From: CAZVWH01 sp964631175
Lineage (GTDB): Bacteria; Planctomycetota; Phycisphaerae; Sedimentisphaerales; Anaerobacaceae
Reading direction: 5' to 3'
Assembly: GCA_964631175.1 (NCBI GenBank)
Contig: CAZVWH010000057.1
Location: 1 to 19,477, forward strand
Length of the DNA: 19,477 nucleotides
Below, in pieces: positions 6,714 to 13,448 of the stretch; positions within the stretch are counted from its first letter, which is position 1, and each line of letters begins with the position of its first letter. The position numbers and the translations under genes were made by a program. The notes below the pieces were generated by a model. It was given only the letters and a program-made list of their open reading frames with translations, had not been told where the DNA came from and ran no database searches.

Positions 6714-6833
6714 TTATCCTCTGGCTTTTGCGTACCAGTCAGGGTCCTGCGCCAGTTTTTCTTTAGCCTGCTGCGTGCACATTACAAAAGCCGGATGAGT
6801 GCTCTGCTAGGCCCGCTCGGAATAGTCGCTCAT
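6714..6833 (-). pseudogene. 3' fragment of a thymidylate-synthase-like gene (second copy)
   Basis: The frame MSDYSERA-TAG-QSTHPAFVMCTQQAKE...WYAKARG ends in TAA at 6716-6714. From the residue after the TAG it equals the C-terminus of the intact gene at 8210-9073 (QSTHPAFVMCTQQ...WYAKAKG) except for one residue. At DNA level 6717-6807 and 8213-8303 match at 83 of 91 positions without gaps. The TAG (6809-6807) stands where the intact gene has the Trp codon TGG. AGGAG lies eight bases before the ATG, which might be chance. The rest of the gene is absent. It is a remnant of a duplicated gene, or the old gene end cut off when the two genes in between arrived. Confidence 0.8.
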
Positions 6834-6941
6834 TCTTCTTACTCCTTTGACAGGAATATTTTTAAAGATTTTACTTGACTTCCACTGGTCGGATTATCGA
6901 TAATAATAATAACTCATCTACCATGTTGTAGAAGGAGTACC

Positions 6942-6965
6942 GAAGCCGCCCTTAAAAGCGGCTTC
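6942..6965. repeat. Stem-loop at the end of the nuclease-like gene
   Basis: GAAGCCGC (6942-6949) and GCGGCTTC (6958-6965) pair perfectly around an eight-base loop. The TGA stop of the upstream gene (6966-6964) lies inside the arm. No T-run follows on either strand, so it is not a classic terminator; it may protect the 3' end of the mRNA or mark the cassette boundary. Confidence 0.55.
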
Positions 6966-7470
6966 AGCCGTTTATGCTCCTATAATAGCCATCTCTTTCT
7001 TTTTTCAGTTTTACTTTTCGGTTCTCTTCATCTGTGCAGTATGCAGTAATCAACTGAAAATATCTAAATCCATCGCGTTTTCGGGTTCTTTCTGCTAAAA
7101 TAACTAAAAACTCTTCGTTTAGCCACAACAACCACCGTTTCTCTCCACGACGGTCGTTGGCCCAACAATCGACTTTATCTTCCTGATAATGCTCAACTAC
7201 CGCACGAATCCAGCCAATTCGCTCACACCGCCTCAAATCCGGGGTTCTATTAGACTCGTCTGCACCATCCGAGGTACAATGCCAGAAACCAGCCTCTTTA
7301 CCTCTAATTAGATCACGACGACATCGAACCCATCGGTTTTGAAATTTAGGCTGTGATGATACAAAATCTCCGTAGAAGACAGAAAATACTTCGTTGATGT
7401 ATCTTTCCCAGTCTCCGCCAAAACCTTCAAGCCTAAGCAGAGATGGCAGCCAATCAGGTAATGAACTCAA
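6964..7470 (-). CDS. Small nuclease-like protein (possible PBECR/RelE-type fold), partner of DUF3800
   Basis: The 168-residue protein begins LPDWLPSLLRLEGFGGDWERYIN and carries conserved blocks GFWHCTSDG (61-69), TPDLRRCERIGWIR (76-89), RWLLWLNEEFLVILAER (112-128) and FQLITAYCT (138-146), then KLKKERD. I recall this block order from small, widespread uncharacterised proteins. The TAYC and basic C-terminus resemble RelE/barnase-like phage-associated nucleases (PBECR), but this is a pattern judgement, not proof. It starts with TTG, overlapping the TGA of the DUF3800 gene by four bases (TTGA), with AGGAGG six bases upstream; no better start exists. The tight overlap says the two proteins are made together. 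An RNA-targeting toxin or defence effector is a hypothesis. Confidence 0.6.
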   Translation of the reverse strand: MSSLPDWLPSLLRLEGFGGDWERYINEVFSVFYGDFVSSQPKFQNRWVRCRRDLIRGKEAGFWHCTSDGADESNRTPDLRRCERIGWIRAVVEHYQEDKVDCWANDRRGEKRWLLWLNEEFLVILAERTRKRDGFRYFQLITAYCTDEENRKVKLKKERDGYYRSING

Positions 7471-8177
7471 AGCTCACCTCCTCCGGCCCGCCATCTCAAA
7501 ATATTGAACTTTTCTTCTTTAGGCCATGTTGTCTGGTATAGCGACTTCCGTGATCGCTGCTGTAGTCGTTCGATGACCGCCAGTTTTGCCTTGCTACTAC
7601 TAAGCCGCTCGTTATGATACCTTAACGCCCCCATAAGCAAATCAGTAAGCTGCATTATCTGCGATTCGTGGGATCGAATCTGCTGTATCCGATCAATAAC
7701 TCTTCCTGTTGTGTCATAATTACAATTTCTTAACACTTCCTCCAATTTGGCCCGCTTTTCTTCGCTACGTGTATCTTTAATGTCAATGTAAATGCGGTAT
7801 GAACAATTGGGGTCGATGATTTCCTTTAACAGTACAAAAAACATCTTGTAATACCAGTCGTCATGGCTTTGATTATATAAGCTGTGGGTCAGTTGGTTTT
7901 TATTCGGTATGACCACTCCGCGAAAATGAAGGTCGTCCTCACCGAAGAAATAATCCACAAGGTTGAGATAAAAATCCAACTGGCCACCAGAAACCTTCGT
8001 CCATTTTATTTCAAAAAACTTAGACAGCCCGTGCTTTAATTTCATACTGCGGATTTTCTGTGACATCTCTCGGGTTCGCTCTTGGGGACACCACACCGCC
8101 GCAATGGCCATTACCGGCATTTGGTCATTTTCCAAATGGCAGGATTCATCGCAATAGACATTATATACTTTACTCAT
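7467..8177 (-). CDS. DUF3800 domain protein
   Basis: The 236-residue protein has the DUF3800 signature: an N-terminal strand with YCDESCH (residues 8-14), a hydrophobic second strand (PVMAIAAVWC), FFEIKWTKVSGGQLDFYLNL in the middle, SYRIYIDIKDTR, and near the end ESQIMQLTDLLMGALRYHNE, whose Gln-Leu-x-Asp is the usual late acidic motif. DUF3800 is thought to have an RNase H-like fold with the Asp/Glu residues forming a metal site; biochemical function is not established. The family often lies in mobile or defence islands. AGGAG stands ten bases before the ATG. The gene follows the thymidylate-synthase-like gene by 32 bases and overlaps the nuclease-like gene. Confidence 0.78.
   Translation of the reverse strand: MSKVYNVYCDESCHLENDQMPVMAIAAVWCPQERTREMSQKIRSMKLKHGLSKFFEIKWTKVSGGQLDFYLNLVDYFFGEDDLHFRGVVIPNKNQLTHSLYNQSHDDWYYKMFFVLLKEIIDPNCSYRIYIDIKDTRSEEKRAKLEEVLRNCNYDTTGRVIDRIQQIRSHESQIMQLTDLLMGALRYHNERLSSSKAKLAVIERLQQRSRKSLYQTTWPKEEKFNILRWRAGGGEL
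7477..7482 (-). promoter_or_regulatory. Ribosome site deciding the TTG start at 7470
   Basis: On the minus strand AGGAGG (7482-7477) lies six bases before TTG (7470-7468), inside the end of the DUF3800 gene. The TTG shares its last two bases and the following A with the upstream stop (TTGA). This makes the rare start codon convincing and implies coupled translation. Confidence 0.75.
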
Positions 8178-8209
8178 TAGAAGAATTCTCCTGTTTCAAT
8201 ATCCAATTC

Positions 8210-9073
8210 TCAGCCTTTGGCCTTTGCATACCAGTCAGGGTCCTGAGCCAGTTTTTCTTTAGCCTGCTGCGTGCACATAACAAAAGCCGGGTGAGTGCTC
8301 TGCCATGACCGTTCGGTAAATGGGCTGTTTCGCATTTTCTCCACCTCACAGATGACCTCGTCAAAGTAGCTGCCGTAGATGTGCAGCGAATCGCTTATGT
8401 CAACGTATCTGCCGACTTTCACCATCATGCCTGTTTTTTGAGATATCTGCTTTGCGATGAGCCTTTGAAGGTCGGTTATCGCATAGACGTTCATAAACCA
8501 GGCTTTATAGAGGTCTCGGCTTCGCCAGTATGTGTTCATATTAAGTGAGAAATTTCCTGCTTCATTTGCTACAAGTCTGCACCAGATTCGCTGAAGACAC
8601 GGCGGGTGTTCTGTCCGGGGGTCTGCGGTTGGCATCCATGTTACCGCCTGAGCTCGTCGGCTATGCCCGGCTTGTGAGAGGCAATCAACGATATACTGAA
8701 TCTGATCGACTTTCTTAATAGTCGATGATGGGCAGTATGCAAACAACCTTTCGTGGTAGGTGTAGGTCCATTTGCCGGCAGCAGGGTCTATCCAGTGGTC
8801 GTGAATACCGTTGACTACTTCTTGACGATAGACCTCAAGCTCTTCCGGCCCACTGGGAAAGTTTTTATGAATCCTCGGCTCGCCGAATGGGTCGGTGACG
8901 GTGACTATAACGGTAGCGTCTTTACTTGGCGGATCGCCGGATTTATCGTATTGAGTTTTGACTTCAAGCCCTTTATCCCAGACCGCAAGTATTGCTTTTT
9001 CCCAGGCCTCCGGCAGACAATCAGCAGTTATTGAAATGATGGGTATCGCACCGGTAGATATTATGGCAGCCAT
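8210..9073 (-). CDS. Thymidylate-synthase-family protein
   Basis: The 287-residue protein keeps the landmarks of the ThyA fold in order: SRRAQAVTW (Arg139-Arg140, phosphate-binding pair), HPPCLQRIW with the nucleophile Cys159, TYWRSRDLYKAWFMNVYA (Arg184, Ser185, Asp187 and Asn195, the Asn that favours dUMP over dCMP), and SDSLHIYGSYFDEV (His231, Tyr233). The PPCLQ form is closer to archaeal-type enzymes than to PPCH of E. coli. Expected role is methylation or hydroxymethylation of dUMP with a folate cofactor; whether it is the cell's main thymidylate synthase is not known. The ATG at 9073 directly follows the TAA of the upstream gene (TAAATG), with GGGGA upstream, so the two are coupled. The last 30 codons are duplicated at 6714-6833. 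Confidence 0.78.
   Translation of the reverse strand: MAAIISTGAIPIISITADCLPEAWEKAILAVWDKGLEVKTQYDKSGDPPSKDATVIVTVTDPFGEPRIHKNFPSGPEELEVYRQEVVNGIHDHWIDPAAGKWTYTYHERLFAYCPSSTIKKVDQIQYIVDCLSQAGHSRRAQAVTWMPTADPRTEHPPCLQRIWCRLVANEAGNFSLNMNTYWRSRDLYKAWFMNVYAITDLQRLIAKQISQKTGMMVKVGRYVDISDSLHIYGSYFDEVICEVEKMRNSPFTERSWQSTHPAFVMCTQQAKEKLAQDPDWYAKAKG
8213..8303. repeat. 91-bp direct repeat, copy within the intact gene end
   Basis: This gene end matches 6717-6807 at 83 of 91 positions in the same orientation with no gaps. The two copies are 1496 bp apart and enclose exactly the DUF3800 and nuclease-like genes. The differences include synonymous codon changes and the TGG/TAG difference just outside the aligned block, so the copies are not recent. 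Confidence 0.85.
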
Positions 9074-9658
9074 TTAACGAGATTCCCCGACAACAAAAGG
9101 TTTCGTTCCCGGTCTGGGTTTGGTGTACATGCTTAGGTCTATTTCCTCTTTCGTCACATTATATCGTGTTTGATATCGCGGCGGCATATCCGCCAGCATC
9201 TGCTTGGCCCTGAAGGCATACCAACTGTCCGGCCACTTGCGGATTATTCGCCGACAGTTTTGTAGCATAAGACTAAAACCGGTCATTGGCAACCGGCCTA
9301 TACTGCGTCCAGGAACAGCGACGTTCAAAAGCCGTTCGGCTTCTATATTATCTATCTCGCCAAGCTCCTTAAAATACAGCGTTATCTTCCGAGGCTGTTT
9401 AGCCTGATCTTCAGTTGGTTGCGTCGGCTTAGTAGCGCTTTTATTATTTGCCTCATCGGGTGCGGGCTTGGGTTTAGCCAAGAATTTTTTCTTGTCTTGC
9501 TCGGCTTGGTCGTAAAAGGTTTTAGGTTTAGCTTTCGGCTCCTGGCTCGGTTCGGAAGGCTGGGCCGACTCGTCATTAGATGAAAAAACACCTATCAGAA
9601 TAACTACAACCACAATCGCGACGACAATACCAGCTATTTTCAGCCAAAACGTATTCAT
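9074..9658 (-). CDS. Single-pass membrane protein with Pro/Lys-rich linker, unknown function
   Basis: The 194-residue protein has one N-terminal membrane helix (about residues 6-25, KIAGIVVAIVVVVILIGVF), then a low-complexity hydrophilic linker (30-93, rich in Pro, Lys, Gln, Glu), then a compact C-terminal part with ITLYFKELGEIDNIEAERLL, a SLMLQNCRRIIRKWPDSWYAFRAKQML helix pair and a RPGTKPFVVG tail. No enzyme motif is seen. It resembles a uncharacterised planctomycete membrane protein; the WYAFRAKQML piece recalls TPR-like helices. It is the first gene of the minus-strand run and ends directly at the ATG of the thymidylate-synthase-like gene, suggesting a shared transcript. GGTGAT precedes the ATG. 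Confidence 0.72.
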   Translation of the reverse strand: MNTFWLKIAGIVVAIVVVVILIGVFSSNDESAQPSEPSQEPKAKPKTFYDQAEQDKKKFLAKPKPAPDEANNKSATKPTQPTEDQAKQPRKITLYFKELGEIDNIEAERLLNVAVPGRSIGRLPMTGFSLMLQNCRRIIRKWPDSWYAFRAKQMLADMPPRYQTRYNVTKEEIDLSMYTKPRPGTKPFVVGESR

Positions 9659-9686
9659 TTTATCACCAATCCATTTTAATTGAAGA

Positions 9687-9715
9687 TTGATTATTGACGA
9701 TTGAGTCCTTATAAT
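9687..9715 (+). promoter_or_regulatory. Sigma70-like promoter for riboflavin synthase
   Basis: TTGATT (9687-9692) and TATAAT (9710-9715) are 17 bases apart in the spacer between the divergent membrane-protein and ribE genes. Transcription would start near 9722, about 60 bases before the ATG. The short leader leaves no room for an FMN riboswitch and none is seen. Confidence 0.5.
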
Positions 9716-9780
9716 TGATTTTAAAACTTAGATCGATTTTATCAATAATAAAAAAGTCAATATCCGACGGCCAATTTCAA

Positions 9781-10422
9781 ATGTTTACAGGACTAATAGA
9801 GCAAGTTTGCGCAGTAAAGGCGATTCGCCAGACCGGCGGCGGTGCAATGATGACCGTAGATATGGGCGAATTGGGCCGAGACTGCAAAATTGGCGATAGT
9901 ATAGCTATAAATGGAGCATGCCTTACTATCAGCGAGCTTATAGCCTGTTTGGCAACCTTTGAGCTAAGCCCTGAAACATTGAAAAAATCGGCTCTGGGCC
10001 GGTTAAAACCCGGCTCGCCGGTCAACGTTGAGCGAGCTATGAAGGCAACCGACCGATTCGGCGGACATTTCGTCCAGGGCCACATCGACGGCACCGCTAC
10101 AATCAAAGTGATTAAAAGAGGCGGCAAATTTGCCGATATAACATTCGCGGTTAATCACGAATTGCTCGACCTGATGATAGTCGAAGGCTCAGTAGCTGTT
10201 GACGGAGTGAGCTTGACGATAGCAAGTATGGACGAGCGTAGCTTCAGCGTTGCTCTGATACCTGAGACGTTAAAGAAAACTACGCTGGGTGAAGCTAAAA
10301 TCGGCGATGTGGTAAATATTGAGACCGACATTATCGTAAAGACAATAAAAAAACAGATTGATAAAATTCTTCCACGCGAGCAATCATTGACGGTGGAAAA
10401 ATTAAGACAATTAGGTTTTTAA
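9781..10422 (+). CDS. ribE: Riboflavin synthase, alpha chain
   Basis: The 213-residue protein is the size of RibE/RibC and starts with the family-defining MFTGLIEQV. It has two lumazine-binding barrels: residues 1 to about 97 (GDSIAINGACLTISE) and about 98-195 (FGGHFVQGHIDGTATI, then GSVAVDGVSLTIAS). It dismutates two 6,7-dimethyl-8-ribityllumazine molecules to riboflavin and the pyrimidinedione, as a cytoplasmic trimer. The start at 9781 is chosen because the conserved N-terminus begins there; there is no clear ribosome site. A longer in-frame start at 9715 would add 22 non-family residues. The other rib genes are not in the window. Confidence 0.95.
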   Translation: MFTGLIEQVCAVKAIRQTGGGAMMTVDMGELGRDCKIGDSIAINGACLTISELIACLATFELSPETLKKSALGRLKPGSPVNVERAMKATDRFGGHFVQGHIDGTATIKVIKRGGKFADITFAVNHELLDLMIVEGSVAVDGVSLTIASMDERSFSVALIPETLKKTTLGEAKIGDVVNIETDIIVKTIKKQIDKILPREQSLTVEKLRQLGF

Positions 10423-10450
10423 ATCGGTGAAAGAATAAAGAATTTTGGTC

Positions 10451-10583
10451 TTGTAGAAAAGAACCGCCGTCATTTCGACCGAAGCGACACAGAGTGTCGC
10501 GAAGTGGAGAAATCTATTCAAGAACGGATTTCTCGACTCACCTTCGGTTCGCTCGGAATGACGTTCTTTACTCTTTTCTACAA
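10451..10583. repeat. 133-bp nested palindromic element
   Basis: The outer arms are TTGTAGAAAAG (10451-10461) and its complement (10573-10583); next come GTCATTTCGACCGAA and the mirrored TTCGGTTCGCTCGGAATGAC; the centre is GAGAAATC (10507-10514) with GATTTCTC (10527-10534). A small perfect hairpin CGACAC-AGA-GTGTCG sits at 10485-10499. GTCATT-CGA...GAGAAATC words of this type form widespread intergenic palindromes in several phyla. It may act as a bidirectional terminator or be a non-autonomous mobile element. Confidence 0.7.
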
Positions 10584-10602
10584 AGCTAAACGAGGACAAA
10601 AG

Positions 10603-11574
10603 ATGACAAGAGCGCCACGAAATCGCACTATAACACTAACCGACAAAGACAGAAATACCTACCGCCGGAGGTTATTGAAGGTAGATAATCCCCTCTCGCT
10701 GGGGCAAATTCTAAACAAGGTTATCAACGCGGATATTTTTGACGTGGCGGATTTGCTTCCCTCACGGTTCGTGGATCTTCTCTTCATCGACCCGCCTTAC
10801 AACTTAACAAAGACCTTCAATACTCGTTCTTTTAAGAAGGTTTCAATTAAGCAATACATGGATTGGATGAAGTCCTGGCTGGAAAAGCTCATAAGATTAT
10901 TAAAACCCGGCGCATCAGTATATATCTGCGGGGATTGGCGGTCTTCTTCTGCGATTCACCTTCTTTGCGAAAAATATTTTATTGTCAGAAACAGAATCAC
11001 CTTCGAAAGAGAAAAGGGACGAGGAGCTAAAAAGGACTGGAAACAAAACTGCGAAGATATATGGTTCTGCACAGTTTCCGATGATTTCACATTCAACGCA
11101 GACGCGGTAAAATTAAAAAGAAAAGTTTTAGCACCCTATCGCGAAAATAATGTACCTAAAGATTGGCAACAGCAAGACGACGGAAAATACAGACTGACTT
11201 ATCCCTCAAATGTCTGGACGGATATTACAATTCCTTTCTGGTCGATGCCGGAAAATACACCCCATCCGACGCAGAAGCCGGAAAAGCTGCTTACAAAGAT
11301 TATTCTTGCCGGCTCAAACGAAGGGGACATTATATTTGATCCTTTCGCCGGCGTAGGAACCGCCGGAGTTGTTGCAAAAAAGCTCAAAAGAAATTTTATT
11401 ATGGTAGAGATAGATGAGGAATATTGTCTTTACGCTGTGAAAAGATTACATACGGCAGAGAGAGACTCTACCATTCAGGGATACTCTAACGGCGTTTTTT
11501 GGGAAAGAAACACGCTGTTTAGCCCTGCCACCTATGGGCAGGGCAAAAACCCACGGCACAGGTCCGTGGGCTAA
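10603..11574 (+). CDS. Beta-class DNA N6-adenine or N4-cytosine methyltransferase
   Basis: The 323-residue protein has the catalytic motif IV DPPY (63-66) before the SAM motif I FDPFAGVGT (245-253), the order of the beta class (HinfI/CcrM-like). HPTQKP (221-226) is the usual motif before the SAM site. It would methylate adenine N6 or cytosine N4 in a target that cannot be read from the sequence. No restriction gene is next to it, so it is a solitary methylase in this window. The start at 10603 follows GAGGA; a longer in-frame start at 10504 would lie inside the palindromic repeat and is rejected. Residues from about 307 to the stop are encoded by the REP-like double hairpin, so the native C-terminus was probably replaced; the family core seems to end at GVFWERNT. 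Confidence 0.88.
   Translation: MTRAPRNRTITLTDKDRNTYRRRLLKVDNPLSLGQILNKVINADIFDVADLLPSRFVDLLFIDPPYNLTKTFNTRSFKKVSIKQYMDWMKSWLEKLIRLLKPGASVYICGDWRSSSAIHLLCEKYFIVRNRITFEREKGRGAKKDWKQNCEDIWFCTVSDDFTFNADAVKLKRKVLAPYRENNVPKDWQQQDDGKYRLTYPSNVWTDITIPFWSMPENTPHPTQKPEKLLTKIILAGSNEGDIIFDPFAGVGTAGVVAKKLKRNFIMVEIDEEYCLYAVKRLHTAERDSTIQGYSNGVFWERNTLFSPATYGQGKNPRHRSVG
11522..11570. repeat. REP-like double hairpin
   Basis: Two perfect stems follow one another: GCCCTGCC (11522-11529)/GGCAGGGC (11537-11544) and CCCACGG (11550-11556)/CCGTGGG (11564-11570), each with a seven-base loop and an A5 between them. The pair resembles REP/BIME units mobilised by REP-associated Y1 transposases or the ends of IS200/IS605 elements. 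It lies inside the last 17 codons of the methyltransferase and gives it its stop codon. Confidence 0.7.
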
Positions 11575-11612
11575 GCTGGTGCTCGTTGGTGCCCAAAGAA
11601 GTGGGCGGAACT

Positions 11613-12671
11613 ATGAATAAAGATGACAACCACAATTCGATATCCGAGCAGCTGGTCATCGGTATAACGATGGGCGATGCAGCCGGTATCGGCCCGGAGG
11701 TTATTATAAAGGCCCTTGCCGACCCCGGCATACGTCGAGCTGCAAAGTTCATCATCTTCGGCATGAACGAGCAGCTTTGCTACGCTGCTGATAAAGCTGA
11801 GATCGAACCTTTCTGGGGCCGGCATCAACACGAAAAAATCAGCAGAGATTACCCCTGTAAAGTTGTTGTAGCTGATTACGATGAGTATTCCGTTCCTTCC
11901 TGGATCACAGCCCCCAGCATTGTTGCCGGAGAGGCATCTATAAGGTTCTGCCTCGATGCCATTGAAGCAGCTCAAGCCGGCATTATAGATGCGGTAGTGA
12001 CAGGGCCAATAAGCAAAACCAGTTGGAAGCTGGCCGACGCCGAATGGCCCGGCCATACCGAAATGTTAGCCGCCCGATGCAAATCCAAGCGAAAGGCTAT
12101 GATGTTCATCAGCGGCCCGCTAAAAGTAGCACTGGCTACAATCCACGAAGCGCTGTTCGAGGTACGCCACAAATTTACAATCGGCTGCGTTTTTGAGCCG
12201 ATAGATTTACTGAATGACGCATTGAAAGAATACTTTGGTCTGGAAAAACCCAAGATTGGTGTTGCAGCACTGAATCCACACGCCAGCGAAAATGGCCAAT
12301 TCGGCGATGAAGAAAAACGCATAATATCACCTGCTATTTTATTGGCGCAGGAACAAGGAATAGATTGTCTCGGACCTTTCCCAGCCGATACTATCTTTAT
12401 GCGGGCCAGCCGAGGCGAGTTCGACGGCGTCGTCGCAATGTATCACGACCAGGGAATGATACCGGTCAAACTGCTCGATTTTGAAAACGCGGTTAATGTC
12501 ACTATCGGCATACCGATAGTAAGAACATCGCCGGCTCACGGAACAGCCTTTGATATCGCAGGTCAAAACCTTGCCAGCCCAGCCGGAATGAAATCAGCCA
12601 TTACCACCGCCATACACATGGCAACAACAAAAAAGAATTTAGAATTGAGAGTTCAGAATTTCGAAATGTGA
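11613..12671 (+). CDS. pdxA: 4-hydroxythreonine-4-phosphate dehydrogenase
   Basis: The 352-residue protein matches PdxA: GITMGDAAGIGPE (17-29), VTGPISKTSW, WPGHTEMLA, NPHASENG, MYHDQGMIPVKLL and TSPAHGTAFDIAG. The three metal-binding histidines are His178, His223 and His278; their spacing (45 and 55) is the same as in E. coli PdxA (166, 211, 266). It oxidises and decarboxylates 4-phosphohydroxy-L-threonine in the DXP-dependent pyridoxal phosphate pathway. The ATG at 11613 with GGCGGA upstream is preferred over an in-frame TTG at 11586. No DUF1537 kinase is nearby, which argues against the PdxA2 threonate pathway. The last 15 or so residues are a non-conserved tail running into repeat-like AT-rich DNA. 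rsmA follows after one inserted gene, echoing the enterobacterial pdxA-rsmA order. Confidence 0.93.
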   Translation: MNKDDNHNSISEQLVIGITMGDAAGIGPEVIIKALADPGIRRAAKFIIFGMNEQLCYAADKAEIEPFWGRHQHEKISRDYPCKVVVADYDEYSVPSWITAPSIVAGEASIRFCLDAIEAAQAGIIDAVVTGPISKTSWKLADAEWPGHTEMLAARCKSKRKAMMFISGPLKVALATIHEALFEVRHKFTIGCVFEPIDLLNDALKEYFGLEKPKIGVAALNPHASENGQFGDEEKRIISPAILLAQEQGIDCLGPFPADTIFMRASRGEFDGVVAMYHDQGMIPVKLLDFENAVNVTIGIPIVRTSPAHGTAFDIAGQNLASPAGMKSAITTAIHMATTKKNLELRVQNFEM

Positions 12672-12752
12672 CTCAAAACGATCAAATTTTTTGCTGGTGA
12701 TAATAGTAATACTTTTTGTTTCCAGAAACTTATATCAAGTTGTCGTTTTGAG
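12672..12752. repeat. Inverted repeat just after pdxA
   Basis: CTCAAAACGA (12672-12681) is perfectly mirrored by TCGTTTTGAG (12743-12752), and the match extends inward by CAA/TTG after one skipped base. The 61-base interior has no gene. It starts one base after the pdxA stop, so it could end the transcript or be a small mobile element. Confidence 0.5.
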
Positions 12753-12838
12753 ATCGCCGTATGTGTGTGAAGAATCCGGGCCACGATAGCAGGATTTTTC
12801 CTCTGCTCAGGTCAGATGCCCACCACAAAACATCTTTA

Positions 12839-12971
12839 ATACCAATTGTACTTAATTACAGCGCTTTTGCCGGGTTATCTGATGTGATTCATGGCGCTGC
12901 TGAGCCAATAAATATTGAATCCACAAGCTGGCTCAAATATATGAGGCGCAAGGGTTAATCACAATTGGTAT
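12839..12971. repeat. 133-bp element with ACCAATTG inverted ends
   Basis: ATACCAATTGTACTTAA (12839-12855) faces TTAATCACAATTGGTAT (12955-12971), an imperfect inverted repeat with two mismatches. The ACCAATTG core is shared with the element at 2462-2543. The interior carries no recognisable gene. With the preceding inverted repeat it fills most of the 375-bp spacer between pdxA and the four-helix gene. Confidence 0.45.
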
Positions 12972-13046
12972 AATTTCGCCTTTAGGCTCGGTATAACAAC
13001 AGAAAAGTTGGTTTGAGAAATGTAATTCTATAATGAAGGAGCGAAG

Positions 13047-13430
13047 ATGAAAATGAACAAAGATAAAGGAAAGTCAAAGAAAAAAGATATACAGGAAAGA
13101 GGATTTTCATTTGCCTGTAGAATTGTTAAACTCTATCGGTTCTTAGCAAAGAGAAAAGGTGGTATGGAAATCCTGGGCCGACAGGTTTTGCGTTCAGGAA
13201 CATCAATTGGAGCAAACTTAGAAGAGGCAGCAGCGGGACAGAGTAAAGCCGATTTTGTTTCAAAATGCAATATCGCCCTTAAAGAAGCAAGAGAAAAATA
13301 TTACTGGCTTCGACTCTTGATAAAAACTGAAGTTGTTCCTGCTAATAAGCTCAGCGGCCTAGCTAACGAATCAAATGAGTTGGTTGCAATTCTTACTACT
13401 ATTGTGAAAAAATCACGATTTACTGGATAA
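13047..13430 (+). CDS. Four-helix-bundle protein (23S rRNA intervening-sequence type)
   Basis: The 127-residue protein starts with a Lys-rich stretch and then shows the family pattern: FACRIVKLYRFLAK (helix 1), GRQVLRSGTSIGANLEEAAAGQS (helix 2, with the diagnostic RSGTSIGANLEEA), FVSKCNIALKEAREKYYWLRLL (helix 3), and LANESNELVAILTTIVKKS (helix 4). These proteins were first found in rRNA intervening sequences, form small oligomers, and have no settled function. GAAGGAG lies six bases before the ATG. The gene sits as a single insertion between pdxA and rsmA; copies elsewhere in the genome are likely, as is usual for the family. Confidence 0.9.
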   Translation: MKMNKDKGKSKKKDIQERGFSFACRIVKLYRFLAKRKGGMEILGRQVLRSGTSIGANLEEAAAGQSKADFVSKCNIALKEAREKYYWLRLLIKTEVVPANKLSGLANESNELVAILTTIVKKSRFTG

Positions 13431-13448
13431 TTCTGAATTCTTTGCGAA

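Noticed and set aside
6873..6902. TTGACT-18-GATAAT promoter-like match on the plus strand
   Set aside because: It would transcribe antisense to the nuclease-like gene with no gene downstream; the region is AT-rich, so chance hits are expected.
10504..10602. Longer methyltransferase start
   Set aside because: The extra 33 codons lie in the palindromic repeat; the ATG at 10603 has a proper ribosome site.
12761..12958. Plus-strand open frame of 65 codons after pdxA
   Set aside because: Covers part of the ACCAATTG inverted-repeat element, lacks a ribosome site and shows no protein-like conservation.
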